Shown piece after piece: positions 49,814 to 58,708 of a stretch of DNA of 64,000 nucleotides (position 1 is the stretch's first letter; each line of letters opens with the position of its first letter). A program made the translations under genes and the position numbers. Origin of the DNA: Lachnospiraceae bacterium (GTDB lineage: Bacteria; Bacillota; Clostridia; Lachnospirales; Lachnospiraceae); NCBI GenBank assembly GCA_018384375.1, contig JAHAYJ010000060.1, forward strand, positions 33,172-97,171, in the 5' to 3' direction. The notes under the pieces were generated by a model. That model did no database searches, was not told the DNA's origin, and was given only the letters and a program-made list of their open reading frames with translations.

Positions 49814-50899
49814 ATGAGTGAAAAATTGAAAGTAGGTATTTTAGGAGGAACAGGTATGGTGGGACAGAGGTTTATTTCTCTGTTGGAGAATCATCCCTGG
49901 TTCGAGGTCACAACGGTTGCGGCAAGCCCAAGATCGGCCGGTAAGACCTATGAGGAGGCAGTGGGAGACAGATGGAAAATGACAACGCCAATGCCCGAAA
50001 AGGTTAAGAAGCTTGTCGTTATGAATGTCAATGAAGTGGAAGCAGTTGCCTCGAAGGTCGATTTCGTGTTCAGCGCTGTTGATATGACAAAGGAAGAGAT
50101 CAAGAAGATCGAGGAGGCATATGCAAAAACAGAGACACCTGTTGTCTCCAATAATTCTGCACATAGATGGACGCCAGATGTTCCTATGGTAGTACCGGAG
50201 ATTAATCCGGAACATATGAGAGTAATTGACTTTCAGAAGAAGAGACTGGGAACGACAAGAGGCTTTGTCGCAGTAAAGCCCAATTGCTCTATTCAGAGTT
50301 ATGCCCCTGTCCTTACTGCATGGAAGGAATTTGAGCCGTATGAGGTGGTAGCAACTACCTATCAGGCGATTTCCGGTGCGGGAAAGACCTTTAAGGATTG
50401 GCCGGAAATGGTTGAAAATATCATTCCCTACATTGGCGGAGAGGAGGAAAAGAGTGAGAAAGAACCTCTGCGTATCTGGGGAGAGATTAAGGACGGCGTT
50501 ATTGTTCCTGCAACATCTCCGGTTATTACCTGCCAGTGTATCAGAGTGCCTGTACTCAACGGTCATACGGCAGCGGTATTTGTTAAGTTCAGAAAGAAAC
50601 CGACAAAGGAGCAGCTGATAGAGAAGCTTATCTCCTTTAAAGGAATCCCACAGGAAAGGCAGCTTCCAAGTGCACCAAAACAGTTTATCCAGTATCTGGA
50701 GGAGGACAATAGACCGCAGGTAAAACTGGATGTAGATTTTGAAAATGGTATGGGAATCAGTGTGGGACGTCTTCGCGAGGACACCGTTTACGACTGGAAG
50801 TTCGTAGGACTTTCCCACAATACAGTACGTGGTGCGGCCGGGGGTGCTGTGCTGTGTGCAGAACTCTTAAAGGAGCAGGGTTACATTACAAAGAAATAA
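49814..50899 (+). CDS. asd: Aspartate-semialdehyde dehydrogenase
   Basis: VGILGGTGMVGQRFISLLENHPWFEVTTVAASPRSAGK, VAVKPNCSIQSY, ATTYQAISGAGK. Confidence 0.96.
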   Translation: MSEKLKVGILGGTGMVGQRFISLLENHPWFEVTTVAASPRSAGKTYEEAVGDRWKMTTPMPEKVKKLVVMNVNEVEAVASKVDFVFSAVDMTKEEIKKIEEAYAKTETPVVSNNSAHRWTPDVPMVVPEINPEHMRVIDFQKKRLGTTRGFVAVKPNCSIQSYAPVLTAWKEFEPYEVVATTYQAISGAGKTFKDWPEMVENIIPYIGGEEEKSEKEPLRIWGEIKDGVIVPATSPVITCQCIRVPVLNGHTAAVFVKFRKKPTKEQLIEKLISFKGIPQERQLPSAPKQFIQYLEEDNRPQVKLDVDFENGMGISVGRLREDTVYDWKFVGLSHNTVRGAAGGAVLCAELLKEQGYITKK

Positions 50900-50971
50900 G
50901 GCACAAAAGGGTATTTCATGCTGCGTATGTCTGGGGAGTACATACACAGCTGACATAGAGGGGTAAGCAAA

Positions 50972-52696
50972 ATGGATGAATTACGTTATCAGGTGGACCT
51001 GTTAAGCGCAATGAACCAGCGATTGACAAATGATGAAAAGATGTATCGTTTAATATGCGATACATCCAGCAATGCGTTCCTTTACGTGGATTTTGTTGAA
51101 GACAGGGTGCGGACATTAGCAAACTGGGATTTCTTTTTTCCGAACGTCGAGATCAATGATCGAAACGACCTGACCAAATTATATTCTCAGGTGGAAGAGA
51201 AATATACACTTCCATTACGGGAATTGATTTTCCTTGAAAAGACGGAAATGAATACGAGCAGTGGGATCATCAAGCTGAAGGATGGAAAGACCTGGGTGGA
51301 GTGTGAGACGGCCATTCTTTATGATCTGACAGGAAATGCAACAGATAAAGTGATTCGTTTTAAGGATATCTCAAAATTTAAGAATCAAAATGAAGAACTG
51401 ACCTATATGGCATATTACGATATGCTTACCGGACTGTATAACAGAAATTATTTTGTCAGGCTTTTGGCAGATTTCGTTAGAAAAGCGGGAGATGAAAACG
51501 AAATTGTATCTGTCATGTTTGTTGATATTGATGATTTTCGGAAGATCAATGACGGCTTTGGACTGATTGTCGGTGATGAAATTGTTCAGCAGTTTGGGCA
51601 ATTCCTGTCCGGCTTCAAAAGTGAGAATGTCCTGGTATCCCATTTTAATGCTGATATTTACTGTATTGCTATCTATAAGCCGTCAGGAAGCAGAAGCGTA
51701 GAACATATCTATAAAGTGATACATCAAAGAGTGAGGGAACCTTTCAGATTAAGTACCGGACAGGAACTGCTGATTTCTGTAAGCGTTGGTGTTGCTGAGT
51801 ATCCGGAGGCGGCAAAAACGACCCTGGAGCTGATAAACTGTGCAGAAATCGTCATGTTTAAGGCAAAAGGAAACGGAAAGGATGCAATCAAATATTTTGA
51901 TGCACCGATTTTAAATGAATTTTTACAGAATGTTAATATTGAAACAAAATTAAAGGGGGCGGTATTTGAACAAAATTTCACTATGAATTTTCAGCCCCAG
52001 TATTATGTGAAGGATAAAAAACTGCGGGGAGTTGAGGCTCTGATCAGATGGCGTGACAATGATGGCATGATGATCAGTCCGGCAGTTTTTATTCCGATTG
52101 CAGAAAAAAACGGAACAATAGTACCAATCGGAACATGGGTCATTGAGGAAAGTATCAGAACCTTTGTGGATTGGAAAAGACAGTTTGACTGTCATGTGAT
52201 CCTTTCCCTGAACATTTCTGCCATTCAATATATGAGAGAAGATTTCATTGACAGTATTTTGAGTGTGATCAAGAAATATGATGTGGACCCAACGGAATTA
52301 GAACTTGAAATTACGGAGAGTGTACTGATTGAAAATTTCAAGGATGTTATGGAAAAACTTCATATTCTGCGTGATTATGGAATTCGAATCTCCCTGGATG
52401 ATTTTGGTACAGGATATTCCTCACTTTCCTATCTGAAAGGGCTTCCGATAGACACTCTGAAAATAGATAAGAGCTTTATTGACACAATTGTCAATGATGA
52501 GAATACAAGGGTGATTACGGAGTCTATTATCTATATGGTGAAGAAGCTTGGATTCGAGACAATTGCTGAAGGAGTGGAAAGCAAAGAACAATTCGAATAC
52601 CTGAAGGAAATCGGCTGTGACTGTATTCAGGGATATCTTCTTGGTAAGCCGATGCCGGGGGAAGAAATCAAACAGCTTTTACTTGATCAGATCTGA
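50972..52696 (+). CDS. GGDEF-EAL domain protein: degenerate GGDEF, intact-looking EAL
   Basis: GGDEF region YDMLTGLYNRNYF with VSHFNADIYCIAI at the active-site loop; EAL domain GVEALIRW, LNIS, LEITES, DDFGTGYSSLSYLKGLPIDTLKIDKSFI, AEGVES. Confidence 0.93.
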   Translation: MDELRYQVDLLSAMNQRLTNDEKMYRLICDTSSNAFLYVDFVEDRVRTLANWDFFFPNVEINDRNDLTKLYSQVEEKYTLPLRELIFLEKTEMNTSSGIIKLKDGKTWVECETAILYDLTGNATDKVIRFKDISKFKNQNEELTYMAYYDMLTGLYNRNYFVRLLADFVRKAGDENEIVSVMFVDIDDFRKINDGFGLIVGDEIVQQFGQFLSGFKSENVLVSHFNADIYCIAIYKPSGSRSVEHIYKVIHQRVREPFRLSTGQELLISVSVGVAEYPEAAKTTLELINCAEIVMFKAKGNGKDAIKYFDAPILNEFLQNVNIETKLKGAVFEQNFTMNFQPQYYVKDKKLRGVEALIRWRDNDGMMISPAVFIPIAEKNGTIVPIGTWVIEESIRTFVDWKRQFDCHVILSLNISAIQYMREDFIDSILSVIKKYDVDPTELELEITESVLIENFKDVMEKLHILRDYGIRISLDDFGTGYSSLSYLKGLPIDTLKIDKSFIDTIVNDENTRVITESIIYMVKKLGFETIAEGVESKEQFEYLKEIGCDCIQGYLLGKPMPGEEIKQLLLDQI

Positions 52697-52717
52697 TTGA
52701 AATAATAGGAGAGAGGA

Positions 52718-54076
52718 ATGGTTTTAGGGCGAACAAGTGAGTTAAAATATTTAAATACCTGTTATGACCGTGAGGGCAGCCGGATTATGGTTGTTTATGG
52801 ACATAAGAATGTTGGAAAAACAGCTCTGCTTCGTCAGTTTGTCCAGGACAAGCCATATTCCTATTACCGTGCACGATCTGCTTCTGATCGGGAACAGAGA
52901 TTTCAGTGGGGAAAGGAGCTTCCTGAGAAGGAAAATGCTATGCTGAAGTTTCCTTCCTATACCGAAATTTTGAGAGCGATTCCGAAAGAGCAGAACCAGA
53001 AAACTGTGATCATTATTGACGAATTTCAATATGTAATTAAGACGGACGGCACTTTCATGAAGGAGCTTGTCAGTTATGTGCATGAGAATCAGCGGAATTT
53101 GCTTGTTATTCTATGCAGTTCTTCCATTGGATGGGTAGAGAACAGCATGGTTACAAGGATTGGAGAGTCTGCTTATGAGATTTCCGGATTCTTGAAAATT
53201 CGAGAATTGGAATTTGAAGCGATGCTGGAATATTTTCCGGGATTCTCGATGGAACAGTGCGTGGAAGCTTATGCGGTACTGGGAGGAACACCTGGGCTGT
53301 GGAAGCATTTCGATGATAAACTCAGTATTAAGGAAAATATATGTCGGTACATTTTAAGTGCAGCTTCACCGCTTTACGATGAGGGGCAGCGTATCGTCCG
53401 TGAGGAACTGAGGGAGACCGGAGTTTATAATACGATTCTTGCATCTATTGCAGCAGGGAATCACAAGTTAAATGATCTTTATCTTCATACGGGATTCTCA
53501 AGAGCGAAAATCAGTGTATACCTAAAAAATCTGATGGAACTGGAACTGGTAGAGAAGGTTTTTTCCTATGATACAGACGGAATAGTTAATACACAGAAGG
53601 GAATCTACCGGATCAGCAACCATTTGGTTCACTTTTATTTTACTTATCTTTATCCCAATCTGAGCAGTCTGGAAACAATGACACCGGGAGAATTTTATCA
53701 GAAGTTTATTGTATTTGACATGAAAAATTATGTAGCCGAATATTTTAACATTGTCTGTAAGCAATATATTGAAAAGTGGAATAAGTGGGGAAGGCTTCCG
53801 ATTGAAGTAGAACGGATAGGAGAATGGGTCGGTAAGCAGGGAACGATTGATGTTATAGCCCAGAACGAGGAAGGAAAAACCATTATCGGTATCTGTAACT
53901 GGGATAAACCGATTATGAGATATGATGACTATGAGTGGCTGTTGTTTTGCGCGAAAAAGGCAAAACTACGCGCGGATTATGTCTATTTATTCTCTGTAAA
54001 GCAGTTTGATGAAAAGCTGAGCCTGGAGGCAAAGGTAAAGCATAATCTGAAATTGATCAGTCTGGATGAAATGTAA
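52718..54076 (+). CDS. Archaeal-type/DUF234-like ATPase
   Basis: Walker A GHKNVGKTALLRQF, Walker B VIIIDEFQYV, winged-helix region, C-terminal GEWVGKQGTIDVIAQNEEGKTIIGICNWDKP. Confidence 0.88.
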   Translation: MVLGRTSELKYLNTCYDREGSRIMVVYGHKNVGKTALLRQFVQDKPYSYYRARSASDREQRFQWGKELPEKENAMLKFPSYTEILRAIPKEQNQKTVIIIDEFQYVIKTDGTFMKELVSYVHENQRNLLVILCSSSIGWVENSMVTRIGESAYEISGFLKIRELEFEAMLEYFPGFSMEQCVEAYAVLGGTPGLWKHFDDKLSIKENICRYILSAASPLYDEGQRIVREELRETGVYNTILASIAAGNHKLNDLYLHTGFSRAKISVYLKNLMELELVEKVFSYDTDGIVNTQKGIYRISNHLVHFYFTYLYPNLSSLETMTPGEFYQKFIVFDMKNYVAEYFNIVCKQYIEKWNKWGRLPIEVERIGEWVGKQGTIDVIAQNEEGKTIIGICNWDKPIMRYDDYEWLLFCAKKAKLRADYVYLFSVKQFDEKLSLEAKVKHNLKLISLDEM

Positions 54077-56085
54077 TGGGAAAAAGTTTGTATATCGCAG
54101 AAAAGCCTAGTGTGGCGAGAGAATTCGCAAAGGCACTGCAGCTAAAAGCAAATAATAAGGACGGATATATAGAGTCGGAGGAAGCGATCGTTACATGGTG
54201 CGTGGGGCATCTGGTAACCATGAGCTATCCGGAGGCCTATGATGAGAAATACAAAAAATGGTCTTTGAGTACGATCCCCTTTATTCCGTCTGAGTTTAAA
54301 TATGAGGTCATTGATAATGTAAAGAAACAATTTCAGATTGTCAGTGGTCTGCTGAATCGTGGGGATGTGGATACAATCTATGTCTGTACGGACTCCGGAC
54401 GTGAAGGAGAATATATTTATCGTTTGGTGGAACAGCAGGCGCATGTTACCGGAAAACAGAGAAAGAGAGTATGGATTGACTCGCAGACGGAGGAAGAGAT
54501 CCTACGGGGAATTCGGGAGGCGAAGGATCTTTCCGCATATGATAATCTTGGCGCGGCAGCATATCTTCGCGCGAAGGAAGATTACCTGATGGGAATCAAT
54601 TTTTCAAGAGTACTTACGCTTAAGTATGGAAATGCGGTGAAGAATTATCTGAAAGCAGACAGGGCAGTGATCAGTGTGGGACGTGTAATGACCTGTGTTC
54701 TTGGTATGGTAGTGAACAGAGAAAGAGAAATCAGGGAGTTTGTGAAAACTCCTTTTTATCGTGTCCTTGCAAATATTCTGGTCGGGGAGAAGACCTGTGA
54801 ATGTGAGTGGAAGAGTGTAGAAAATACAAAATATTGGAATTCCCCATTGCTTTATAAGGAAAACGGCTTTAAGGAACGGAAAGACGCACAGGCATTAATT
54901 GAGGAGCTGATGAATCCGGCTCCGGTTATGGCAAAGGTGGAATCTCTTGAAAAGAAAAAGGAGACAAAAAATCCGCCACTCTTATATAATCTGGCAGAGC
55001 TGCAGAATGATTGCTCCAAGTACTTTAAGATCAGTCCTGATGAAACCTTAAGAATCGTTCAGGAATTGTATGAAAAGAAACTGACGACATATCCGAGAAC
55101 CGATGCAAGGGTGATTTCCACAGCGGTCGCAAAAGAAATCTTCAAAAATATCAAGGGACTGACGAATTTCGGAATGGTGAAGGAACATGCTACAAAGATT
55201 TTGGAAAGTGGCAGCTACAAGCAGATTGCAAAGACCAGATATGTAAATGATAAGCAGATTACGGATCATTATGCAATCATTCCCACCGGACAGGGGATTG
55301 GAAATGTGGGAAGCCTCAGTCCGACTGCTTTGAAGGTATATGAAATTATTGTACGTCGCTTTTTAAGTATTTTTTTTCCGCCGGCAGTCTACCGGAAGGT
55401 GGCGCTGAATGTTTCCGTAAAGGAGGAACAGTTCTTTGCAAATTTTAAGGTACTGGAGACTCCCGGATATCTGGAGGCATGTACTTTTTCTTTTGCAAGA
55501 AAGAAGGAAGAAAAAGTGGAAGAAGCAGAGGATACAGAGGATGGAATGGCAGATCAGGATTTTATGGAGACTCTGAATGGGTTAAAAAAGGGAATGGAGC
55601 TTCCTGTTTCCGATATGCAGATTAAGGAGGGGGAGACCACACCGCCAAAACGATATAATTCGGGAACCATCATTCTTGCTATGGAAAATGCGGGGCAGCT
55701 GATTGAGGATGAGGAGCTTCGTGCGCAGATAAAAGGCAGTGGAATCGGAACCTCAGCAACAAGAGCCGAAATATTGAAAAAGCTGATTCATATCCGGTAC
55801 CTTGCATTGAACAAAAAAACCCAGGTGATTACGCCTACGCTACAAGGGGAAATGGTCTATGAGGTTGTGGATAATTCGATAAAGCCTTTGCTTGATCCGG
55901 CTCTTACGGCAAGCTGGGAAAAGGGGCTTACCATGGTGGCAGACGGTGTGATCACAGAAAAGGAATATATGAATAAGCTGGATGCCTTTGTGACAAGAAG
56001 AACCAACATTGTCAAACAACTCAATAACCAGTACAACCTGAACCGACAGTTTGATAAGGCTGCGGTAAACTATAAAAATAAATAA
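54076..56085 (+). CDS. topB: DNA topoisomerase III
   Basis: LYIAEKPSVAREFAKAL, VCTDSGREGEYIYRLVEQQA, TYPRTDARVIS, GIGTSATRAEILKKLIHIRYL. Confidence 0.95.
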   Translation: MGKSLYIAEKPSVAREFAKALQLKANNKDGYIESEEAIVTWCVGHLVTMSYPEAYDEKYKKWSLSTIPFIPSEFKYEVIDNVKKQFQIVSGLLNRGDVDTIYVCTDSGREGEYIYRLVEQQAHVTGKQRKRVWIDSQTEEEILRGIREAKDLSAYDNLGAAAYLRAKEDYLMGINFSRVLTLKYGNAVKNYLKADRAVISVGRVMTCVLGMVVNREREIREFVKTPFYRVLANILVGEKTCECEWKSVENTKYWNSPLLYKENGFKERKDAQALIEELMNPAPVMAKVESLEKKKETKNPPLLYNLAELQNDCSKYFKISPDETLRIVQELYEKKLTTYPRTDARVISTAVAKEIFKNIKGLTNFGMVKEHATKILESGSYKQIAKTRYVNDKQITDHYAIIPTGQGIGNVGSLSPTALKVYEIIVRRFLSIFFPPAVYRKVALNVSVKEEQFFANFKVLETPGYLEACTFSFARKKEEKVEEAEDTEDGMADQDFMETLNGLKKGMELPVSDMQIKEGETTPPKRYNSGTIILAMENAGQLIEDEELRAQIKGSGIGTSATRAEILKKLIHIRYLALNKKTQVITPTLQGEMVYEVVDNSIKPLLDPALTASWEKGLTMVADGVITEKEYMNKLDAFVTRRTNIVKQLNNQYNLNRQFDKAAVNYKNK

Positions 56086-56106
56086 TGCTTCGGAACGGAG
56101 GAAAAA

Positions 56107-56772
56107 ATGGAACAGTTTACAATTAAGAATCTTTATAATCTGGAAGAAACAATTGCGGCGGAGCTGTTTGAGGGAGCTGTTTATCCCTGGGAACTGCTGC
56201 CTAAGATCAGCAACTTCATCGTGAAGCTCGGTGAAAAGCTTCCCAAAGATAAATTCACGCAGGTTACAGAGCAGATCTGGATCGCCAATTCTGCAAAAGT
56301 TGCGCCTACAGCATGCATTAATGGGCCAGCAATTATTGATGAGGAGGCAGAGATAAGGCACTGTGCTTTCATACGTGGGAATGCGATTGTTGGAAAGGGA
56401 GCTGTGGTAGGAAACTCTACGGAACTTAAAAATGTCATTCTGTTTAACAAGGTGCAGGTTCCTCATTACAATTATGTGGGTGACAGTATTCTTGGATTTA
56501 AGTCTCATATGGGAGCGGGGTCAATTACTTCTAATGTGAAGAGCGATAAGACACTGGTTGTCGTGAAAAACGGGGAGAAAAAGATCGAAACAGGACTTAA
56601 GAAGTTTGGGGCAATGTTAGGAGATCATGTGGAGGTTGGATGCAACAGCGTTCTGAATCCAGGCACTGTAATCGGAAGAAATTCCAATATCTATCCGGTA
56701 AGCTGTGTGCGTGGCTGTATTCCGGAAGGGAGTATTTACAAAAAGCAGGGTGAAATCATATTTAAGCAGTAA
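56107..56772 (+). CDS. Left-handed beta-helix (hexapeptide) transferase-like protein, related to the GlmU C-terminal domain
   Basis: Hexapeptide repeats IANSAKVAPTACINGPAIIDEEAEIRHCAFIRGNAIVGKGAVVGNSTELKNVIL, VEVGCNSVLNPGTVIGRNSNIYP. Confidence 0.8.
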   Translation: MEQFTIKNLYNLEETIAAELFEGAVYPWELLPKISNFIVKLGEKLPKDKFTQVTEQIWIANSAKVAPTACINGPAIIDEEAEIRHCAFIRGNAIVGKGAVVGNSTELKNVILFNKVQVPHYNYVGDSILGFKSHMGAGSITSNVKSDKTLVVVKNGEKKIETGLKKFGAMLGDHVEVGCNSVLNPGTVIGRNSNIYPVSCVRGCIPEGSIYKKQGEIIFKQ

Positions 56773-56833
56773 AATTTATCAAAAGGACTGGATTTTTTAT
56801 AAAAGATATGCGAAAATAGAAATTGTGATTATG

Positions 56834-56869
56834 ACAAAATATTCACAAAATCTACAGGGAATATTTTGT
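56834..56869. promoter_or_regulatory. 11-bp inverted repeat upstream of the NifU-like/GGGtGRT pair; possible operator or RNA hairpin
   Basis: ACAAAATATTC - 14 nt - GAATATTTTGT. Confidence 0.45.
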
Positions 56870-56906
56870 TAATAAATACTATCTATATGTTGAAAGGAGT
56901 TTTCAC

Positions 56907-57599
56907 ATGATTTATTCAAAAGAAGTTGAAGAAATGTGTACAGTAGCACAGGGTGTTCATCATGGTTGTGCGCCGATTCCCGAAGAAGCAAAATGGGTTC
57001 AGGCTAAAAAAGTGGAAGACATTTCAGGTTTAACACATGGTGTGGGCTGGTGTGCACCTCAGCAGGGCGCCTGCAAGCTGACCCTGAATGTGAAAGAGGG
57101 TATTATCCAGGAGGCATTAGTTGAGACAATTGGATGTTCAGGTATGACACATTCCGCAGCTATGGCAGCCGAAATTCTTCCGGGATTAACTGTTATGGAG
57201 GCATTGAATACTGACCTTGTATGTGATGCAATCAATACAGCTATGAGAGAGTTATTTTTACAGATTGTATACGGACGTTCCCAGAGTGCATTCTCTGAGG
57301 ATGGACTTCCGATCGGTGCAGGTCTTGAGGACTTAGGTAAGGGTCTCAGAAGTCAGGTTGGTACTATGTATGGTACCTTAAAGAAGGGTCCCCGTTATCT
57401 GGAAATGGCTGAAGGCTATGTAACAGGTATTGCACTTGATGCTGATAATGAAATTATCGGTTACAAGTTTGTTAACCTTGGCAAGATGACTGATTTCATC
57501 AAGAAGGGCGACGATCCTACAACTGCATATGAGAAGGCTTGCGGACAGTATGGCCGTGTGGATGATGCTGTTAAGATCATCGACCCGAGAAAAGAATAA
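56907..57599 (+). CDS. NifU/IscU-like iron-sulfur cluster assembly scaffold-like protein
   Basis: CAPQQGACKLTL and ETIGCSGMTHSAAMAAEILPGLTVMEAL resemble U-type scaffold Cys motifs; further Cys in EKACGQYG. Strong RBS AAAGGAG. Confidence 0.78.
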   Translation: MIYSKEVEEMCTVAQGVHHGCAPIPEEAKWVQAKKVEDISGLTHGVGWCAPQQGACKLTLNVKEGIIQEALVETIGCSGMTHSAAMAAEILPGLTVMEALNTDLVCDAINTAMRELFLQIVYGRSQSAFSEDGLPIGAGLEDLGKGLRSQVGTMYGTLKKGPRYLEMAEGYVTGIALDADNEIIGYKFVNLGKMTDFIKKGDDPTTAYEKACGQYGRVDDAVKIIDPRKE

Positions 57600-57618
57600 T
57601 CATAGGAGGAATGATAAA

Positions 57619-58629
57619 ATGGCATTATTTGAATCATATGAAAGAAGGATTGATAAAATCACTTCTGTTTTAAACTCTTACGGCATTTCTTCTATTGAAG
57701 AGGCTGAAAAAATCACAAAAGATGCTGGGCTTAACGTGTATGACCAGGTTAAGAAGATCCAGCCCATTTGTTTTGAAAATGCATGCTGGGCTTACACAGT
57801 AGGTGCTGCAATTGCAATTAAGAAGAATTGCAGAAAGGCATCCGAAGCTGCAGCAGCAATCGGAGAGGGCCTTCAGGCATTCTGTATTCCAGGCTCTGTA
57901 GCTGACACCCGTAAGGTAGGTCTTGGACATGGCAATCTTGGTAAAATGCTTTTGGAAGAGGATACAGATTGCTTTGCATTCCTTGCAGGACATGAATCCT
58001 TTGCAGCAGCAGAAGGAGCCATCGGAATTGCAGAGAAGGCTAACAAGGTTCGTCAGAAACCCCTTCGTGTTATCTTAAACGGTCTTGGAAAAGATGCAGC
58101 AAAGATCATTTCCAGAATTAACGGCTTTACATTTGTTGAGACAGAGTATGATCCATACACCAATACAGTTAAGGAAGTTTACCGCAAGTCATATTCTGAA
58201 GGACTTCGTGCAAAGGTTAACTGCTACGGTGCAAACTCCGTTCCGGAAGGTGTTGCAATCATGTGGAAGGAGAATGTAGATGTTTCTATCACCGGTAACT
58301 CTACCAATCCCACAAGATTCCAGCATCCCGTTGCAGGCACATATAAGAAAGAAAGATTAGAGGCCGGCAAGAAGTACTTCTCAGTCGCTTCAGGCGGTGG
58401 TACAGGACGTACCCTTCACCCTGATAACATGGCTGCAGGTCCTGCTTCCTACGGTTTCACAGATACATTGGGACGTATGCATTCAGACGCACAGTTTGCA
58501 GGTTCTTCCTCTGTTCCTGCTCACGTTGAAATGATGGGTCTGATCGGTATGGGTAACAACCCTATGGTTGGCGCTACCGTAGCCGTAGCAGTTTCCATTG
58601 AGGAAGCAGCAAAGGCAGGTAAATTCTAA
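57619..58629 (+). CDS. GGGtGRT family protein of unknown function
   Basis: Contains FSVASGGGTGRTLHPDNMAAGPASYGFTDTLGRMHSDAQFAGSSSVPAHVEMMGLIGMGNNPMVGATVAVAVSIEEA. Start 57619 after AGGAGGAATG. Confidence 0.88.
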   Translation: MALFESYERRIDKITSVLNSYGISSIEEAEKITKDAGLNVYDQVKKIQPICFENACWAYTVGAAIAIKKNCRKASEAAAAIGEGLQAFCIPGSVADTRKVGLGHGNLGKMLLEEDTDCFAFLAGHESFAAAEGAIGIAEKANKVRQKPLRVILNGLGKDAAKIISRINGFTFVETEYDPYTNTVKEVYRKSYSEGLRAKVNCYGANSVPEGVAIMWKENVDVSITGNSTNPTRFQHPVAGTYKKERLEAGKKYFSVASGGGTGRTLHPDNMAAGPASYGFTDTLGRMHSDAQFAGSSSVPAHVEMMGLIGMGNNPMVGATVAVAVSIEEAAKAGKF

Positions 58630-58648
58630 GTTATTAAGATTTTAAAGA

Positions 58649-58688
58649 AAAAGGACTTTTCAGGTGTAAACACTTGAAAAGTCCTTTT
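58649..58688. terminator. Strong rho-independent terminator after the GGGtGRT gene, between convergent genes
   Basis: AAAAGGACTTTTCAGGTG-taaa-CACTTGAAAAGTCCTTTT. Confidence 0.85.
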
Positions 58689-58708
58689 ATAGTTCTGAAT
58701 TCTATTTA

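Noticed and set aside
49841-50818. 325-aa reverse ORF opposite asd
   Set aside because: Antisense shadow of a conserved gene with no recognisable motifs.
54076-56085. topB as a marker of an integrated conjugative element
   Set aside because: No relaxase, integrase, T4SS or att-like repeats nearby; surrounding genes are housekeeping, so chromosomal TopB is simpler.
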